DNA of 35,327 bases from Rubrivivax sp. (lineage in GTDB: Bacteria > Pseudomonadota > Gammaproteobacteria > Burkholderiales > Burkholderiaceae_C), in the NCBI GenBank assembly GCA_020848515.1, contig JADLIA010000024.1, forward strand, positions 1 to 35,327, in the 5' to 3' direction. Position numbers and translations under genes: made by a program. This document shows positions 7,805 through 15,175 of this stretch, one piece after another. The notes under the pieces are model-generated. The model made no database searches. It was given only the letters and a program-made list of their open reading frames with translations, and was not told where the DNA came from. Every line of letters starts with the position of its first letter. Within the stretch, counting starts at the first letter, position 1.

Positions 7805-7862
7805 GGCACAACTCCGCCCCGTCGATGCCCGGCCCGGCGCCGTTCACGCCGCTGGCGACTGT

Positions 7863-7868
7863 TAAGAT
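7863..7868 (+). promoter_or_regulatory. Possible -10 element for minCDE
   Basis: TAAGAT, four of six matches to TATAAT, about 50 bases before the minC ATG. No convincing -35 hexamer at 16-18 bases. A small hairpin (TCCCGC-CT-GCGGGA) follows in the leader. Weak prediction. Confidence 0.3.
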
Positions 7869-7918
7869 CGCCCCGCTTCCCTGCGTCCCGCCTGCGGGAA
7901 CGTTTTTGACCGCCCGCC

Positions 7919-8677
7919 ATGTCCGTTGCCGTCGCCGGCCGCAGCCCCACCACCTTCGACATCAAGAGCGCCAGCCTGCCGCTGCTGACGCTGCGCCTGA
8001 AGTCGCCCGATCTGGCGCGGCTGGCCGAGGAGCTGCTGGCGCAGTACGGCGACCGGCCCGACTTCTTCGAAGACGACGCCGTGGTGCTCGATCTGTCCAC
8101 CCTGCCGGCCGAGCAGGCGGGGGCCGAGATCGACTTCCAGCAGCTGGGCGAGCTGCTGCAGGCGCGCCGTCTGCGCCTGCTGGCGGTGCGTGGCGGCAGC
8201 GCCGCGCAGCATGAGGCGGCGCGCGCCATCGGCCTGCTGCAGGCGCCCGACCTGCGGGTGGCGCAGGCGGCGGCGCCCGATGCCGCGCCGGCGCGCCGTG
8301 CCGACAGCGCCGCCGTCGAGCCGCCGCCGCCCGGCGCGCTGGTGATCGAGCGGCCGCTGCGCTCGGGCCAGCAGGTGTACGCGCGCGGGCGCGACCTGGT
8401 GCTGCTGGCCATGGTCAACGCGGGGGCAGAGGTGATTGCCGACGGCCACATCCACGTCTATGCGCCGCTGCGCGGGCGCGCCATCGCCGGCGCGCGCGGC
8501 TGGGCCGAGGCGCGCGTGTTCGCGCTCGAGATGCGGCCCGACCTGGTGTCGATCGCCGGCGTCTACCGCACCGGCGACGAACCCCTGCCGCCTTCCGTGT
8601 GGGGCCAGCGCGCCAGCGTGCGCCTGGCCAGCGGCGAGGCCGGCGACAAGCTGATTTTCGAACCCGTGGCGGGCTGA
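7919..8677 (+). CDS. minC: Septum site-determining protein MinC
   Basis: A 252-residue inhibitor of FtsZ ring assembly that acts at the cell poles when recruited by MinD. The N-terminal domain (about 10-105) begins FDIKSASLPLLTLRL, and after a proline/alanine linker (about 120-140) comes the beta-helix C-terminal domain (about 143-250) with RSGQQVYARGRDLVLL, GAEVIADGHIHVYAPLRGRAIAG and RIFALEM-like AEARVFALEMRPDLVSIAG. These are textbook MinC features and the length is normal. First gene of minC-minD-minE. No clear ribosome site precedes the ATG. An origin-like region lies immediately upstream. Confidence 0.96.
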   Translation: MSVAVAGRSPTTFDIKSASLPLLTLRLKSPDLARLAEELLAQYGDRPDFFEDDAVVLDLSTLPAEQAGAEIDFQQLGELLQARRLRLLAVRGGSAAQHEAARAIGLLQAPDLRVAQAAAPDAAPARRADSAAVEPPPPGALVIERPLRSGQQVYARGRDLVLLAMVNAGAEVIADGHIHVYAPLRGRAIAGARGWAEARVFALEMRPDLVSIAGVYRTGDEPLPPSVWGQRASVRLASGEAGDKLIFEPVAG

Positions 8678-8721
8678 AGGCGCGCGGCGACGACGGTTTT
8701 CATTTTGCAAGCGAGATCGAC

Positions 8722-9537
8722 ATGGCAAGAATCGTGGTGGTGACTTCGGGCAAAGGTGGCGTGGGCAAGACCACCACCAGCGCCGCGTTCGCGTCCGGGC
8801 TGGCGCTCAAGGGGCACAAGACGGCGGTGATCGACTTCGACGTCGGCCTGCGCAACCTCGACCTCATCATGGGCTGCGAGCGGCGCGTGGTGTACGACCT
8901 CATCAACGTGATCCAGGGCGAGGCCAACCTGAACCAGGCCCTCATCAAGGACAAGCAGTGCGACAACCTGTTCGTGCTGGCCGCCAGCCAGACGCGCGAC
9001 AAGGACGCGCTGACCAAGGACGGCGTCGAGAAGGTGCTCAAGGACCTGGCGGCGATGGACTTCGACTACATCGTGTGCGACTCGCCCGCCGGCATCGAGA
9101 CCGGTGCGCTGCTGGCCATGCACTTTGCCGACGAGGCGCTGATCGTCACCAACCCCGAGGTCTCCAGCGTGCGCGACTCCGACCGCATCCTGGGCATGCT
9201 GGGCAGCAAGACGCAGCGTGCCATCGAGGGCAAGGAGCCGGTCAAGGAGCACCTGCTGATCACGCGCTACAACCCGAACCGCGTCGCCGACGGCCAGATG
9301 CTGAGCCTGGACGACATCCAGGAGATCCTGCGCGTCAAGCTGATCGGCGTCATTCCCGAGAGCGAAGCCGTGCTGCAGGCCTCCAACCAGGGCCTGCCGG
9401 CGGTGCACCTGAAGGGCAGCGACATTGCCGGTGCCTACATGGACGTGATCGAGCGCTTTCTGGGCGCCGAGGTGCCGATGCGCTACGTCGAGGCCGAGAA
9501 ACCCGGCTTCTTCAAGCGCCTGTTCGGGGGGCGCTGA
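8722..9537 (+). CDS. minD: Septum site-determining ATPase MinD
   Basis: A 271-residue ParA/MinD-type ATPase that binds the membrane in its ATP form, recruits MinC, and is displaced by MinE. The deviant Walker A box [10 protein letters not shown] (Lys11, Lys16), the switch region [11 protein letters not shown] and Walker B-like [12 protein letters not shown] are all visible. The final residues [11 protein letters not shown] are the amphipathic membrane-targeting helix. It starts 44 bases after minC and ends four bases before minE, an obvious operon. Confidence 0.97.
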   Translation: MARIVVVTSGKGGVGKTTTSAAFASGLALKGHKTAVIDFDVGLRNLDLIMGCERRVVYDLINVIQGEANLNQALIKDKQCDNLFVLAASQTRDKDALTKDGVEKVLKDLAAMDFDYIVCDSPAGIETGALLAMHFADEALIVTNPEVSSVRDSDRILGMLGSKTQRAIEGKEPVKEHLLITRYNPNRVADGQMLSLDDIQEILRVKLIGVIPESEAVLQASNQGLPAVHLKGSDIAGAYMDVIERFLGAEVPMRYVEAEKPGFFKRLFGGR

Positions 9538-9541
9538 AGCC

Positions 9542-9808
9542 ATGTCCTTCCTGTCATTCTTTCTGGGCGAGAAAAAGAAGACCGCCAGCGTCGCCAAGGA
9601 GCGGCTGCAGATCATCCTGGCGCACGAGCGCGCCGGCCGCAGTGCCGCCGAGCCGGATTACCTGCCCGACCTGCAGCGCGACCTGATTTCGGTCATCAGC
9701 AAATACGTCAGGATCGACCCCAAGGACATCAAGGTGCACCTGGAACGCCAGGACGACCTGGAGGTGCTGGAGGTCAAGATCGAACTGCCCGAGAAAAAGC
9801 CGGACTGA
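9542..9808 (+). CDS. minE: Cell division topological specificity factor MinE
   Basis: An 88-residue protein that stimulates the MinD ATPase and drives pole-to-pole oscillation, keeping the division site at midcell. The N-terminal membrane and anti-MinCD segment reads [23 protein letters not shown].. with the contact helix [11 protein letters not shown], followed by the dimerisation domain with [17 protein letters not shown] and [11 protein letters not shown]. Normal length. Followed by a hairpin and a dispersed repeat copy. Confidence 0.96.
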   Translation: MSFLSFFLGEKKKTASVAKERLQIILAHERAGRSAAEPDYLPDLQRDLISVISKYVRIDPKDIKVHLERQDDLEVLEVKIELPEKKPD

Positions 9809-9872
9809 AGGCCTTTTCGGCCTCTGGCGCTTTTCCAATCAGCGCCAACAGCTATTAAAAGAATAGCTTTCA
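9808..9872 (+). repeat. Hairpins and dispersed repeat copy B after minE
   Basis: Directly after the stop is AGGCC-ttttc-GGCCT. Then GGCGC-N11-GCGCC and AGCTATT-aaaag-AATAGCT-TTC, the local copy of the AGCTAT repeat family. Two or three hairpins in tandem make this a good candidate for the minCDE terminator. Confidence 0.65.
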
Positions 9873-9970
9873 AGGGGTGGGCCAACGCCTGCGCGCGGCG
9901 CCCGCGCGACCCCGTGCCGGCTCCCGTATCATCCCTGGTCGCGCGGGCCGTCGCCCGCTCCTGCCGTGCC

Positions 9971-10696
9971 ATGACCGTGCCTGCCGATCCCGCCGAAGAA
10001 CCGTCCCTGCGGCCGCCCGAGGCCGAGCCGCAGCGCCTGGGCAGCTGGCTGCTGGCGGCCGTGCTGGTGCTGGTGATCGTCGGCGGCGCCTGGCGTGCCT
10101 ACCAGTGGCTGGTGACCGACGTCGAGCGTCGGCGTGCCGTGGCCGAGGCGCCGCCGCCAGCCTCCGCCGCGCCCGCGGTGGTGGCGGCATCGGCGGCACC
10201 GGCGCCCCTCGGTCGCACCGTCACCGCGCCGCAGGCCGGCGTGCCGCCCGAAGCTGCGGCACCGGCCGCGGTGGGCCAGGCCATTCATCGCTGCCGCATC
10301 GACGGTCAGCTGACCTACACCAACCTGCCCTGCGCGCCTGGCACCGAAGACCTGCCCGCGCCCGCGCTGGGGGCCGACCCCAACGGCGTGGTCGGGTTGG
10401 CCGGCGACAGCGTGCCGTCGGTCCAGCCGGCGGAGCTGAGCCTGGAAGGCGCCAGCCGCAGCCAGCGCGACGCCGCCTGCGCCTACCTGGCGGCTGAAAT
10501 CGCCCGGCTGGAGTTCGAGTTCCAGCAGCCGCTGCCACCGCCGGTGCTGGACCATCTGTCGACCCGGCTGAGCGGACTGCGCGCCCGCCAGCGCGCCGCC
10601 GAATGCGGCGCCCCCGCCGTGCCGGCAGCCGATCAGGCGAGCGCCACGCGCCGCCCGGCCAGCCCCCGAGCGGCGGACGCCAGGCGCGCCCCGTGA
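9971..10696 (+). CDS. Hypothetical membrane-anchored protein with DUF4124-like segment
   Basis: A 241-residue protein of unknown function. One transmembrane helix near residues 23-43 (LGSWLLAAVLVLVIVGGAW) follows a short acidic, proline-rich N-terminus, so the rest probably faces the periplasm. A long Ala/Pro linker (60-100) leads to HRCRIDGQLTYTNLPCAPGTE (106-126), a two-cysteine segment like the short DUF4124 repeat often found in periplasmic proteins. The C-terminal half has a helical stretch (about 145-205) and a basic tail. No strong ribosome site was seen before the ATG; an in-frame GTG at 9914 is the alternative. Codon use is normal for the window. Confidence 0.6.
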   Translation: MTVPADPAEEPSLRPPEAEPQRLGSWLLAAVLVLVIVGGAWRAYQWLVTDVERRRAVAEAPPPASAAPAVVAASAAPAPLGRTVTAPQAGVPPEAAAPAAVGQAIHRCRIDGQLTYTNLPCAPGTEDLPAPALGADPNGVVGLAGDSVPSVQPAELSLEGASRSQRDAACAYLAAEIARLEFEFQQPLPPPVLDHLSTRLSGLRARQRAAECGAPAVPAADQASATRRPASPRAADARRAP

Positions 10697-10703
10697 GGGC
10701 GCG

Positions 10704-10746
10704 ATTGCTACGTTTTGAATAGCGATCGGCGCTTGCCCCGATTCGC
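10704..10746 (-). repeat. Dispersed repeat copy C
   Basis: On the minus strand this reads GGGCAAGCGCCGATCGCTAT, then TCAAAACGTAG. This is nearly identical to copy H near 28198 (GGGCAAGCGCCGATAGCTAT, then AAAAAACGTAG). It lies in the convergent gap between two hypothetical genes. Confidence 0.75.
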
Positions 10747-10782
10747 GTCAACAACGGGTGCCGGTGGCCGGCGAGTGGGCCT

Positions 10783-11124
10783 TCAGGATTTGCCTGGCGC
10801 GTGGATGGCGGGCGGCGGCGGTACGTCTGCGCCCGTGGCCGGGCCTGAGGCGGGCGGGGTCGGCGCTGGCGCCACCGGGTCGGCGGCCGCCGAGGCCGCG
10901 CGGCCGCCGCCAAAGGTGCCGCCGCGTGCGCGCTCGCCCGGGCCTGGCTGGCCCGCCGCCGCCGCTGGCGGCACGCTCGCACGCGCAGCCTCGGGCGTGG
11001 ATGTGACGGCGGTGGCGCCGCCGTCGGAGGCCGGCGCGATCTGCGCCGCCGCCGGCAGGTTCCAGGCCAGGGCGGTGGTCATGAGCACGACGGCGGCGCC
11101 GCGCGAGAGTCTGCGTGGGGTCAT
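10783..11124 (-). CDS. Small secreted Ala/Pro/Gly-rich hypothetical protein
   Basis: A 113-residue predicted exported protein. MTPRRLSRGAAVVLMTTALA followed by WNLPAAAQ looks like a signal peptide cleaved after AAA. The remainder is low-complexity Ala/Pro/Gly with no recognisable domain. Support comes from the signal peptide and AAGG about eight bases before the ATG at 11124; an in-frame ATG at 11151 also exists. Function unknown. Because the composition is so biased, chance open frames are common here, so confidence is moderate. Confidence 0.5.
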   Translation of the reverse strand: MTPRRLSRGAAVVLMTTALAWNLPAAAQIAPASDGGATAVTSTPEAARASVPPAAAAGQPGPGERARGGTFGGGRAASAAADPVAPAPTPPASGPATGADVPPPPAIHAPGKS

Positions 11125-11609
11125 GGAAACAACCTTTCCGAACTTGAACACCCTGCCAGTCTGACGCCATCCAGGCTTACAAACATGGCTTCTGTGTTCG
11201 AGTTGTAAGGGTGTGAATGCACACTCACTTTACACCTGCCCGACACCTGGTGCGGCGCCACCGGTGGTCGCAGCACCACCCTGCGGCCGCCCGGGCGCGG
11301 CGTGCCACCGCAGAAAGCGCGGCAGAAAAACCCTGCGCCGGATACAATTGCCGGCTAACCCCAGGAGTTGCACGTGCGCGACCGGGTGGATGGCGCCCAA
11401 GCCGGGTCCTGTCGGCGCCATCTTCGGATCCTGGTCTTGCCAGCGCACCTGCACCCAGTGGCAACGGAACGGCTGATCAGGTGCCGCGTCCGAGCCCGCG
11501 CCTCACGGCCACTTTGACGCCCGGCGAACCTGAACCCTGCGCGCCGCGCGGCACGCCCATCGGGCATGCCCGGCGGTGCCCACACCGCATCATGTTTTAG
11601 GAGCAACGC
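11125..11609 (+). other. 485-base gap: divergent promoters and long infA leader
   Basis: No conserved gene was found. On the left, CTTACAA and TTGTAAG form a spaced inverted repeat around 11175-11208, possibly a regulator site. TACAAT at 11343-11348 is a good -10 candidate for infA, but its -35 is poor. If used, the infA leader would exceed 250 nt. In this leader, AGGAG precedes a GTG at 11374 that opens a short frame of no recognised family. A 9-bp stem GATGGCGCC/GGCGCCATC spans 11389-11422. Confidence 0.4.
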
Positions 11610-11876
11610 ATGGCCAAGGAAGAACTGATCGAGATGCAAGGCATCGTCAACGAAGTGCTGCCGGACACGCGCTTTCGCGTCACGCTGGACAACGGCCACG
11701 AGCTGGTGGCCTATTCCGCCGGCAAGATGAAGAAGAACCACATCCGCATCCTGGCGGGTGACCGGGTGTCGCTGGAGCTGTCGCCCTACGACCTCACCAA
11801 GGGCCGCATCAGCTTCCGTCACCTGGAGCGCCGCGGCCCCATGCCCACCGGCGGCGGTGGGCAGCGCCGCCGCTGA
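11610..11876 (+). CDS. infA: Translation initiation factor IF-1
   Basis: An 88-residue OB-fold protein that binds the ribosomal A site during initiation. [24 protein letters not shown], then [26 protein letters not shown] and [13 protein letters not shown] cover the whole IF-1 fold. Compared with the usual 72 residues it has a C-terminal extension ([18 protein letters not shown]), as in the stand-alone second IF-1 of many Burkholderiales that lies outside the ribosomal protein operon. AGGAG precedes the ATG with good spacing. The leader is unusually long. Confidence 0.95.
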   Translation: MAKEELIEMQGIVNEVLPDTRFRVTLDNGHELVAYSAGKMKKNHIRILAGDRVSLELSPYDLTKGRISFRHLERRGPMPTGGGGQRRR

Positions 11877-11904
11877 GCCGGCAGCCGCCATCGACGCCGG
11901 GGCC

Positions 11905-12474
11905 ATGACGCCCGCGCCCGACCCGGTGGACGCCGCCTTCGCGGCCCAGCCGCGCGAGGGTTTTCTGCCGCTCGACCAGCGCCCCCTGGCCGCGCTGGAT
12001 CGCCCGCTGCCGATCGGCTGGGGCCAAACCAATTCCCAGCCCAGCACGGTGGCCAACATGCTGCGGCTGCTGCAGGTCGCACCCGGCATGCGGGTGTTGG
12101 ATGTGGGTGCCGGTTCCGGCTGGACCACGGCCCTGCTGGCGCACCTGGTCGGGCCCCAGGGCCAGGTGCATGGGGTGGAGCGGGTGCCCGAACTGGTGCG
12201 CTTTGGCGCCGACAACCTGGCCGCCACCGGCCAGCCCTGGGCCCGCATCGTGGCCGCCGAGCCGGGCCAGCTCGGCCTGCCGGCGCTGGCCCCGTTCGAT
12301 CGCATCCTGGTGTCGGCCGAGGCCGACCGCCTGCCGCAGGCGCTGGTCGATCAGCTGGCCGACCACGGCCTGATGGTGATCCCGGTGAACGGCAGCATGC
12401 ACAGCGTGCGGCGGCGCGGCGACGAGCTTGAGCTCGGCACGCACGGCGAGTACCGCTTCGTGCCGCTGCGGTGA
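11905..12474 (+). CDS. Protein-L-isoaspartate O-methyltransferase-like protein
   Basis: A 189-residue class I SAM-dependent methyltransferase of the PCMT family, which repairs isoaspartyl residues in damaged proteins. It shows the substrate-side motif IGWGQTNSQPSTVANML, SAM motif I VLDVGAGSGWTTALLA, the acidic loop GVERVPELV, and DRILVSAEADRLPQALVDQL. It is shorter than E. coli Pcm (about 208 residues), and the usual GQTIS reads GQTNS, so substrate range may differ. The frame is open upstream into infA; the ATG at 11905 is the first sensible start, 28 bases after infA, so both are likely on one transcript. Confidence 0.82.
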   Translation: MTPAPDPVDAAFAAQPREGFLPLDQRPLAALDRPLPIGWGQTNSQPSTVANMLRLLQVAPGMRVLDVGAGSGWTTALLAHLVGPQGQVHGVERVPELVRFGADNLAATGQPWARIVAAEPGQLGLPALAPFDRILVSAEADRLPQALVDQLADHGLMVIPVNGSMHSVRRRGDELELGTHGEYRFVPLR

Positions 12475-12498
12475 CGGCGGCAGGATGCATGACGAATG

Positions 12499-12512
12499 GC
12501 GCCCTTCGGCGC
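12499..12512. terminator. Short hairpin between convergent genes
   Basis: GCGCC-CTTC-GGCGC in the 72-base gap between the converging methyltransferase and SDR genes. Could end both transcripts; no T-run. Confidence 0.3.
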
Positions 12513-12546
12513 GTCGATCGCCACGCGGCTCATGGGTCATGCCGTT

Positions 12547-13218
12547 TCACCACGACGCCAGCCGCTGCCCGTCGTAGCGCAGGAAGGCGCCGCTGTCGGC
12601 CAGCGTGAGCGCCGCCAGCGTGCGGCGCAGACCGGCCACGCTGTCGGTCACCGTCACCGGTGCCTGGGCGCCGCCCATGTCGGTCTGCACCCAGCCGGGA
12701 TGAAACGCCGCCAGCACCGCCCGCGGGTAGCTGTGGCGCGCCGAGGCCACCACCATGTTCAGCGCCGCCTTGCTGACGCGGTACAGCCAGGCGTTGCTGG
12801 CCTCGACGTCGCCGATGCGGCCCATGGTGCTGGAGATGAAACCGAAGCGCCCGCCCGCCGCTTCCACCAGCGGCGCCACCTGCGGGATGACCTGCATCGC
12901 GCCCAGCACGTTGGTGTGCATCACGCGGTCGAACGCCGGTGCCGTGGGCGGCTGGCGCGCATCGGCGCGCGCGCACATCACGCCGGCCACGTACCAGGCG
13001 CCGTCGATCTGCTCGCCGTCGAGCTGCCACGCCAGGCCGCTGACGCTGGCCGGCTCCGCCACGTCCAGCCGCAGTGCCTGTGCCCCCAGCGCGCGCAAGG
13101 TTTGCAGGCCGGCGTCGGAGCGGGCGGTGGCGATCACGCGCTCGCCGGCGGCCAGCGACTGGCGTGCCAGCTCCAGGCCGATGCCGCGCGAGGCGCCAAG
13201 AATCAGGGTGGTGGGCAT
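12547..13218 (-). CDS. Short-chain dehydrogenase/reductase
   Basis: A 223-residue Rossmann-fold oxidoreductase. The nucleotide-binding motif GASRGIG is at residues 8-14 and TARS follows beta-2, suggesting NADP(H). The usual NNAG is replaced by YVAGVM. ISSTMG and YRVSKAALN supply the catalytic Ser and Tyr-x3-Lys, and FHPGWVQTDMGG follows. This is the pattern of SDRs related to the C-factor/sniffer type. Substrate unknown. Twelve bases separate it from the upstream PPOX gene, so they form an operon. Confidence 0.85.
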   Translation of the reverse strand: MPTTLILGASRGIGLELARQSLAAGERVIATARSDAGLQTLRALGAQALRLDVAEPASVSGLAWQLDGEQIDGAWYVAGVMCARADARQPPTAPAFDRVMHTNVLGAMQVIPQVAPLVEAAGGRFGFISSTMGRIGDVEASNAWLYRVSKAALNMVVASARHSYPRAVLAAFHPGWVQTDMGGAQAPVTVTDSVAGLRRTLAALTLADSGAFLRYDGQRLASW

Positions 13219-13230
13219 GGTGTTCGGCGG

Positions 13231-13869
13231 TCAGCGCACGTGGTGCGCCAGGCCTTCGTCGGCCAGCTGGGCGCGGTAGCGTTCGCGCGCCTGTTCGTCG
13301 GTTTCGGTGATCACCGCGCTGCCCAGCTGGGCGCGCAGCATGGCGTTCATGGAAGGGAAGGTGCCGGGCGCCGCGCGCACCTCAGGCGACCACAGGCGCG
13401 CCCGCAGCAGCGCCTTGGGGCAGTGCAGGTAGGCCTCGCGCACGGCGACTTCGATCACCAGCCGCGGCGCCTTCACGCCCTCGGCGGCAAAGCGCTGCGT
13501 GAAGACGTCTTCGTCGCGCAGGCGCGCCGTGCCGTTGACGCGCAGCACTTCGTCCACCCCCGGCACCAGAAACAGCAGGCCGATGCGCGGGTCGGCCAGC
13601 AGGTTCTCCAGCGTGTCCAGGCGGTTGTTGCCGGTGGCGTCGGGGATCCAGAGCGTGCGCGCATCCGGCACTCGCACGAAGCCTGGCAGACCACCGCGTG
13701 GCGACGCGTCGGCCAGTGCGCCGCCGACCCCCACGCTGGCCACCACGCACAGCGGCGCATGGGCGACGAAGCGGCACATGGCCTCGTCCAGCCGGTCGAG
13801 CTGCTTGGCCAGTGACCGGGCGCTGGCCTCCGGGTAGAGCGCACGCAGCGCGTCGAGCGAATCGATCAT
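13231..13869 (-). CDS. PPOX-class FMN-binding flavoprotein
   Basis: A 212-residue protein of the pyridoxamine 5'-phosphate oxidase-like split-barrel fold. FVAHAPLCVVASVG, SPRGGLPGFVRVPDARTLWIPDATGNNRLDTLENLLADPRIGLLFLVPG and VNGTARL are typical of the FMN-dependent PPOX family close to the MSMEG_1061 type. These proteins use flavin or F420 cofactors for redox reactions; FMN is expected here because the host is proteobacterial. Reaction and substrate cannot be stated. It lies upstream of the SDR in the same orientation. Confidence 0.8.
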   Translation of the reverse strand: MIDSLDALRALYPEASARSLAKQLDRLDEAMCRFVAHAPLCVVASVGVGGALADASPRGGLPGFVRVPDARTLWIPDATGNNRLDTLENLLADPRIGLLFLVPGVDEVLRVNGTARLRDEDVFTQRFAAEGVKAPRLVIEVAVREAYLHCPKALLRARLWSPEVRAAPGTFPSMNAMLRAQLGSAVITETDEQARERYRAQLADEGLAHHVR

Positions 13870-13890
13870 CGGGCGACTCCGATCGGAATA

Positions 13891-13956
13891 CAGATCAAAA
13901 GGCCATTGGCGCCCGTCCGTCGGGCGCCAACAGCTATGCTATTCATAGCATTTCGA
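13891..13956 (+). repeat. Dispersed repeat copy D, forming the 3' end of the thiolase gene
   Basis: GGCGCCCG-tccgt-CGGGCGCC followed by AACAGCTATG and GCTATG-ctatt-CATAGC. Two hairpins. The thiolase stop codon (13943-13945) lies within it, so the last residues (EML) are encoded by the repeat. It may serve as terminator of the leucine-degradation transcript. Confidence 0.7.
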
Positions 13957-15124
13957 GCGCCACGGCGGTCGCCTCGCCACCGCCGATGCACAGCGTGGCC
14001 AGGCCCTTCTTCAGGCCGCGCGCCTTCAGGGCGTGGATCAGCGTCACCATGATGCGTGCGCCGCTGGCGCCGATCGGGTGGCCCAGCGCGCAGGCGCCGC
14101 CGTTGACGTTGACTTTCTCGTGCGGCACCTTCAGATCGTGCATCAGCGCCATCGGCACCACGGCAAAGGCCTCGTTGATTTCCCACAGATCGACGTCGCC
14201 CACCTGCCAGCCGGCCTTGGCCAGCGCCTTTTCGGTGGCGCCGATCGGCGCGGTGGAAAACCACTCGGGCTCCTGTGCGTGCGTGGCGTGGCTGGCAATG
14301 CGCGCCAGCGGCCTGCAGCCGAGCCTCCTGGCGGTGGACTCGCGCATCAGCACCATGGCGGCAGCACCGTCGTTGATGCTGGAGCTGCTGGCCGCCGTCA
14401 CCGTGCCGTCTTTCTTGAAGGCGGGCTTGAGCTTGGGGATGTTGTCGAGCTTGATGCGGCCCGGCCCTTCGTCGGTGTCGACCACGCGCTCGCCCTTGCG
14501 CTCCTTGACCGTGACCGGCGTGATCTCGGCTTGGAAGGCACCGCTCTCGATGGCGGCCTGCGCGCGCCGCACGCTGGCGGTGGCAAAGGCGTCCTGCTGC
14601 TCGCGCGTGAAGTGGTACCTGGCGGCGCAGTCCTCGCCGAAGGTGCCCATGCTGCGGCCGGGCTCGTAGGCGTCCTCCAGGCCGTCGAGCATCATGTGGT
14701 CGTACACCTTGTCGTGCCCCATGCGATAGCCCCCGCGCCCTTTTTGCAGCAGATACGGGGCATTGGTCATGCTCTCCATGCCGCCGGCCACCAGCACATC
14801 GTGACTGCCGGCCACCAGCATGTCGTGCGCAAACATGGCCGCACGCATGCCCGAGCCGCACATCTTGGACAGCGTCACCGCCCCCGCGCTCTTGGGCAGC
14901 CCGCCCTTGAACGCGGCCTGGCGCGCCGGCGCCTGACCCTGGCCGGCCAGCAGGCAGTTGCCGAACAGCACCTCGGTGACGAGTTCCGGCTGGATGCCCG
15001 CACGCTCGATGGCGGCCCGGATGGCGGCGCCGCCCAGGTCGTGCGCGGCCAGCGACGAGAAATCGCCCTGAAAACTGCCCATGGGCGTGCGGGCGGCGGA
15101 AACGATGACGATGGGGTCGGACAT
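13943..15124 (-). CDS. Acetyl-CoA acetyltransferase (thiolase)
   Basis: A 393-residue thiolase. The catalytic nucleophile is Cys89 (LSKMCGSGMRA), with NEAFA, GGACALGHPIGASGAR (His349) and LCIGGGEATA (Cys379) completing the active site. Length and motifs fit a biosynthetic-type degradative acetoacetyl-CoA thiolase. Given its neighbours it would cleave acetoacetyl-CoA, the end product of leucine breakdown, into two acetyl-CoA. It is the last gene of a five-gene minus-strand series behind the LiuR operator, 51 bases after aceK. Confidence 0.93.
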   Translation of the reverse strand: MSDPIVIVSAARTPMGSFQGDFSSLAAHDLGGAAIRAAIERAGIQPELVTEVLFGNCLLAGQGQAPARQAAFKGGLPKSAGAVTLSKMCGSGMRAAMFAHDMLVAGSHDVLVAGGMESMTNAPYLLQKGRGGYRMGHDKVYDHMMLDGLEDAYEPGRSMGTFGEDCAARYHFTREQQDAFATASVRRAQAAIESGAFQAEITPVTVKERKGERVVDTDEGPGRIKLDNIPKLKPAFKKDGTVTAASSSSINDGAAAMVLMRESTARRLGCRPLARIASHATHAQEPEWFSTAPIGATEKALAKAGWQVGDVDLWEINEAFAVVPMALMHDLKVPHEKVNVNGGACALGHPIGASGARIMVTLIHALKARGLKKGLATLCIGGGEATAVALEML

Positions 15125-15175
15125 GGCTGTTTTCCTTTCAAGCAGAAACGGGATGGCAGGGCGCAGTTCAGGCGT

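Noticed and set aside
6069-7865. 598-codon plus-strand frame opposite the glycosyltransferase gene
   Set aside because: The minus strand carries clear GT2 motifs; the plus frame has none and would cross the origin-like gap.
3835-11210. Shared TTACAAAC motif upstream of the Spy-like gene (about 3836) and near 11176
   Set aside because: Only eight to ten bases shared, with different surroundings; not enough to claim a common regulator.
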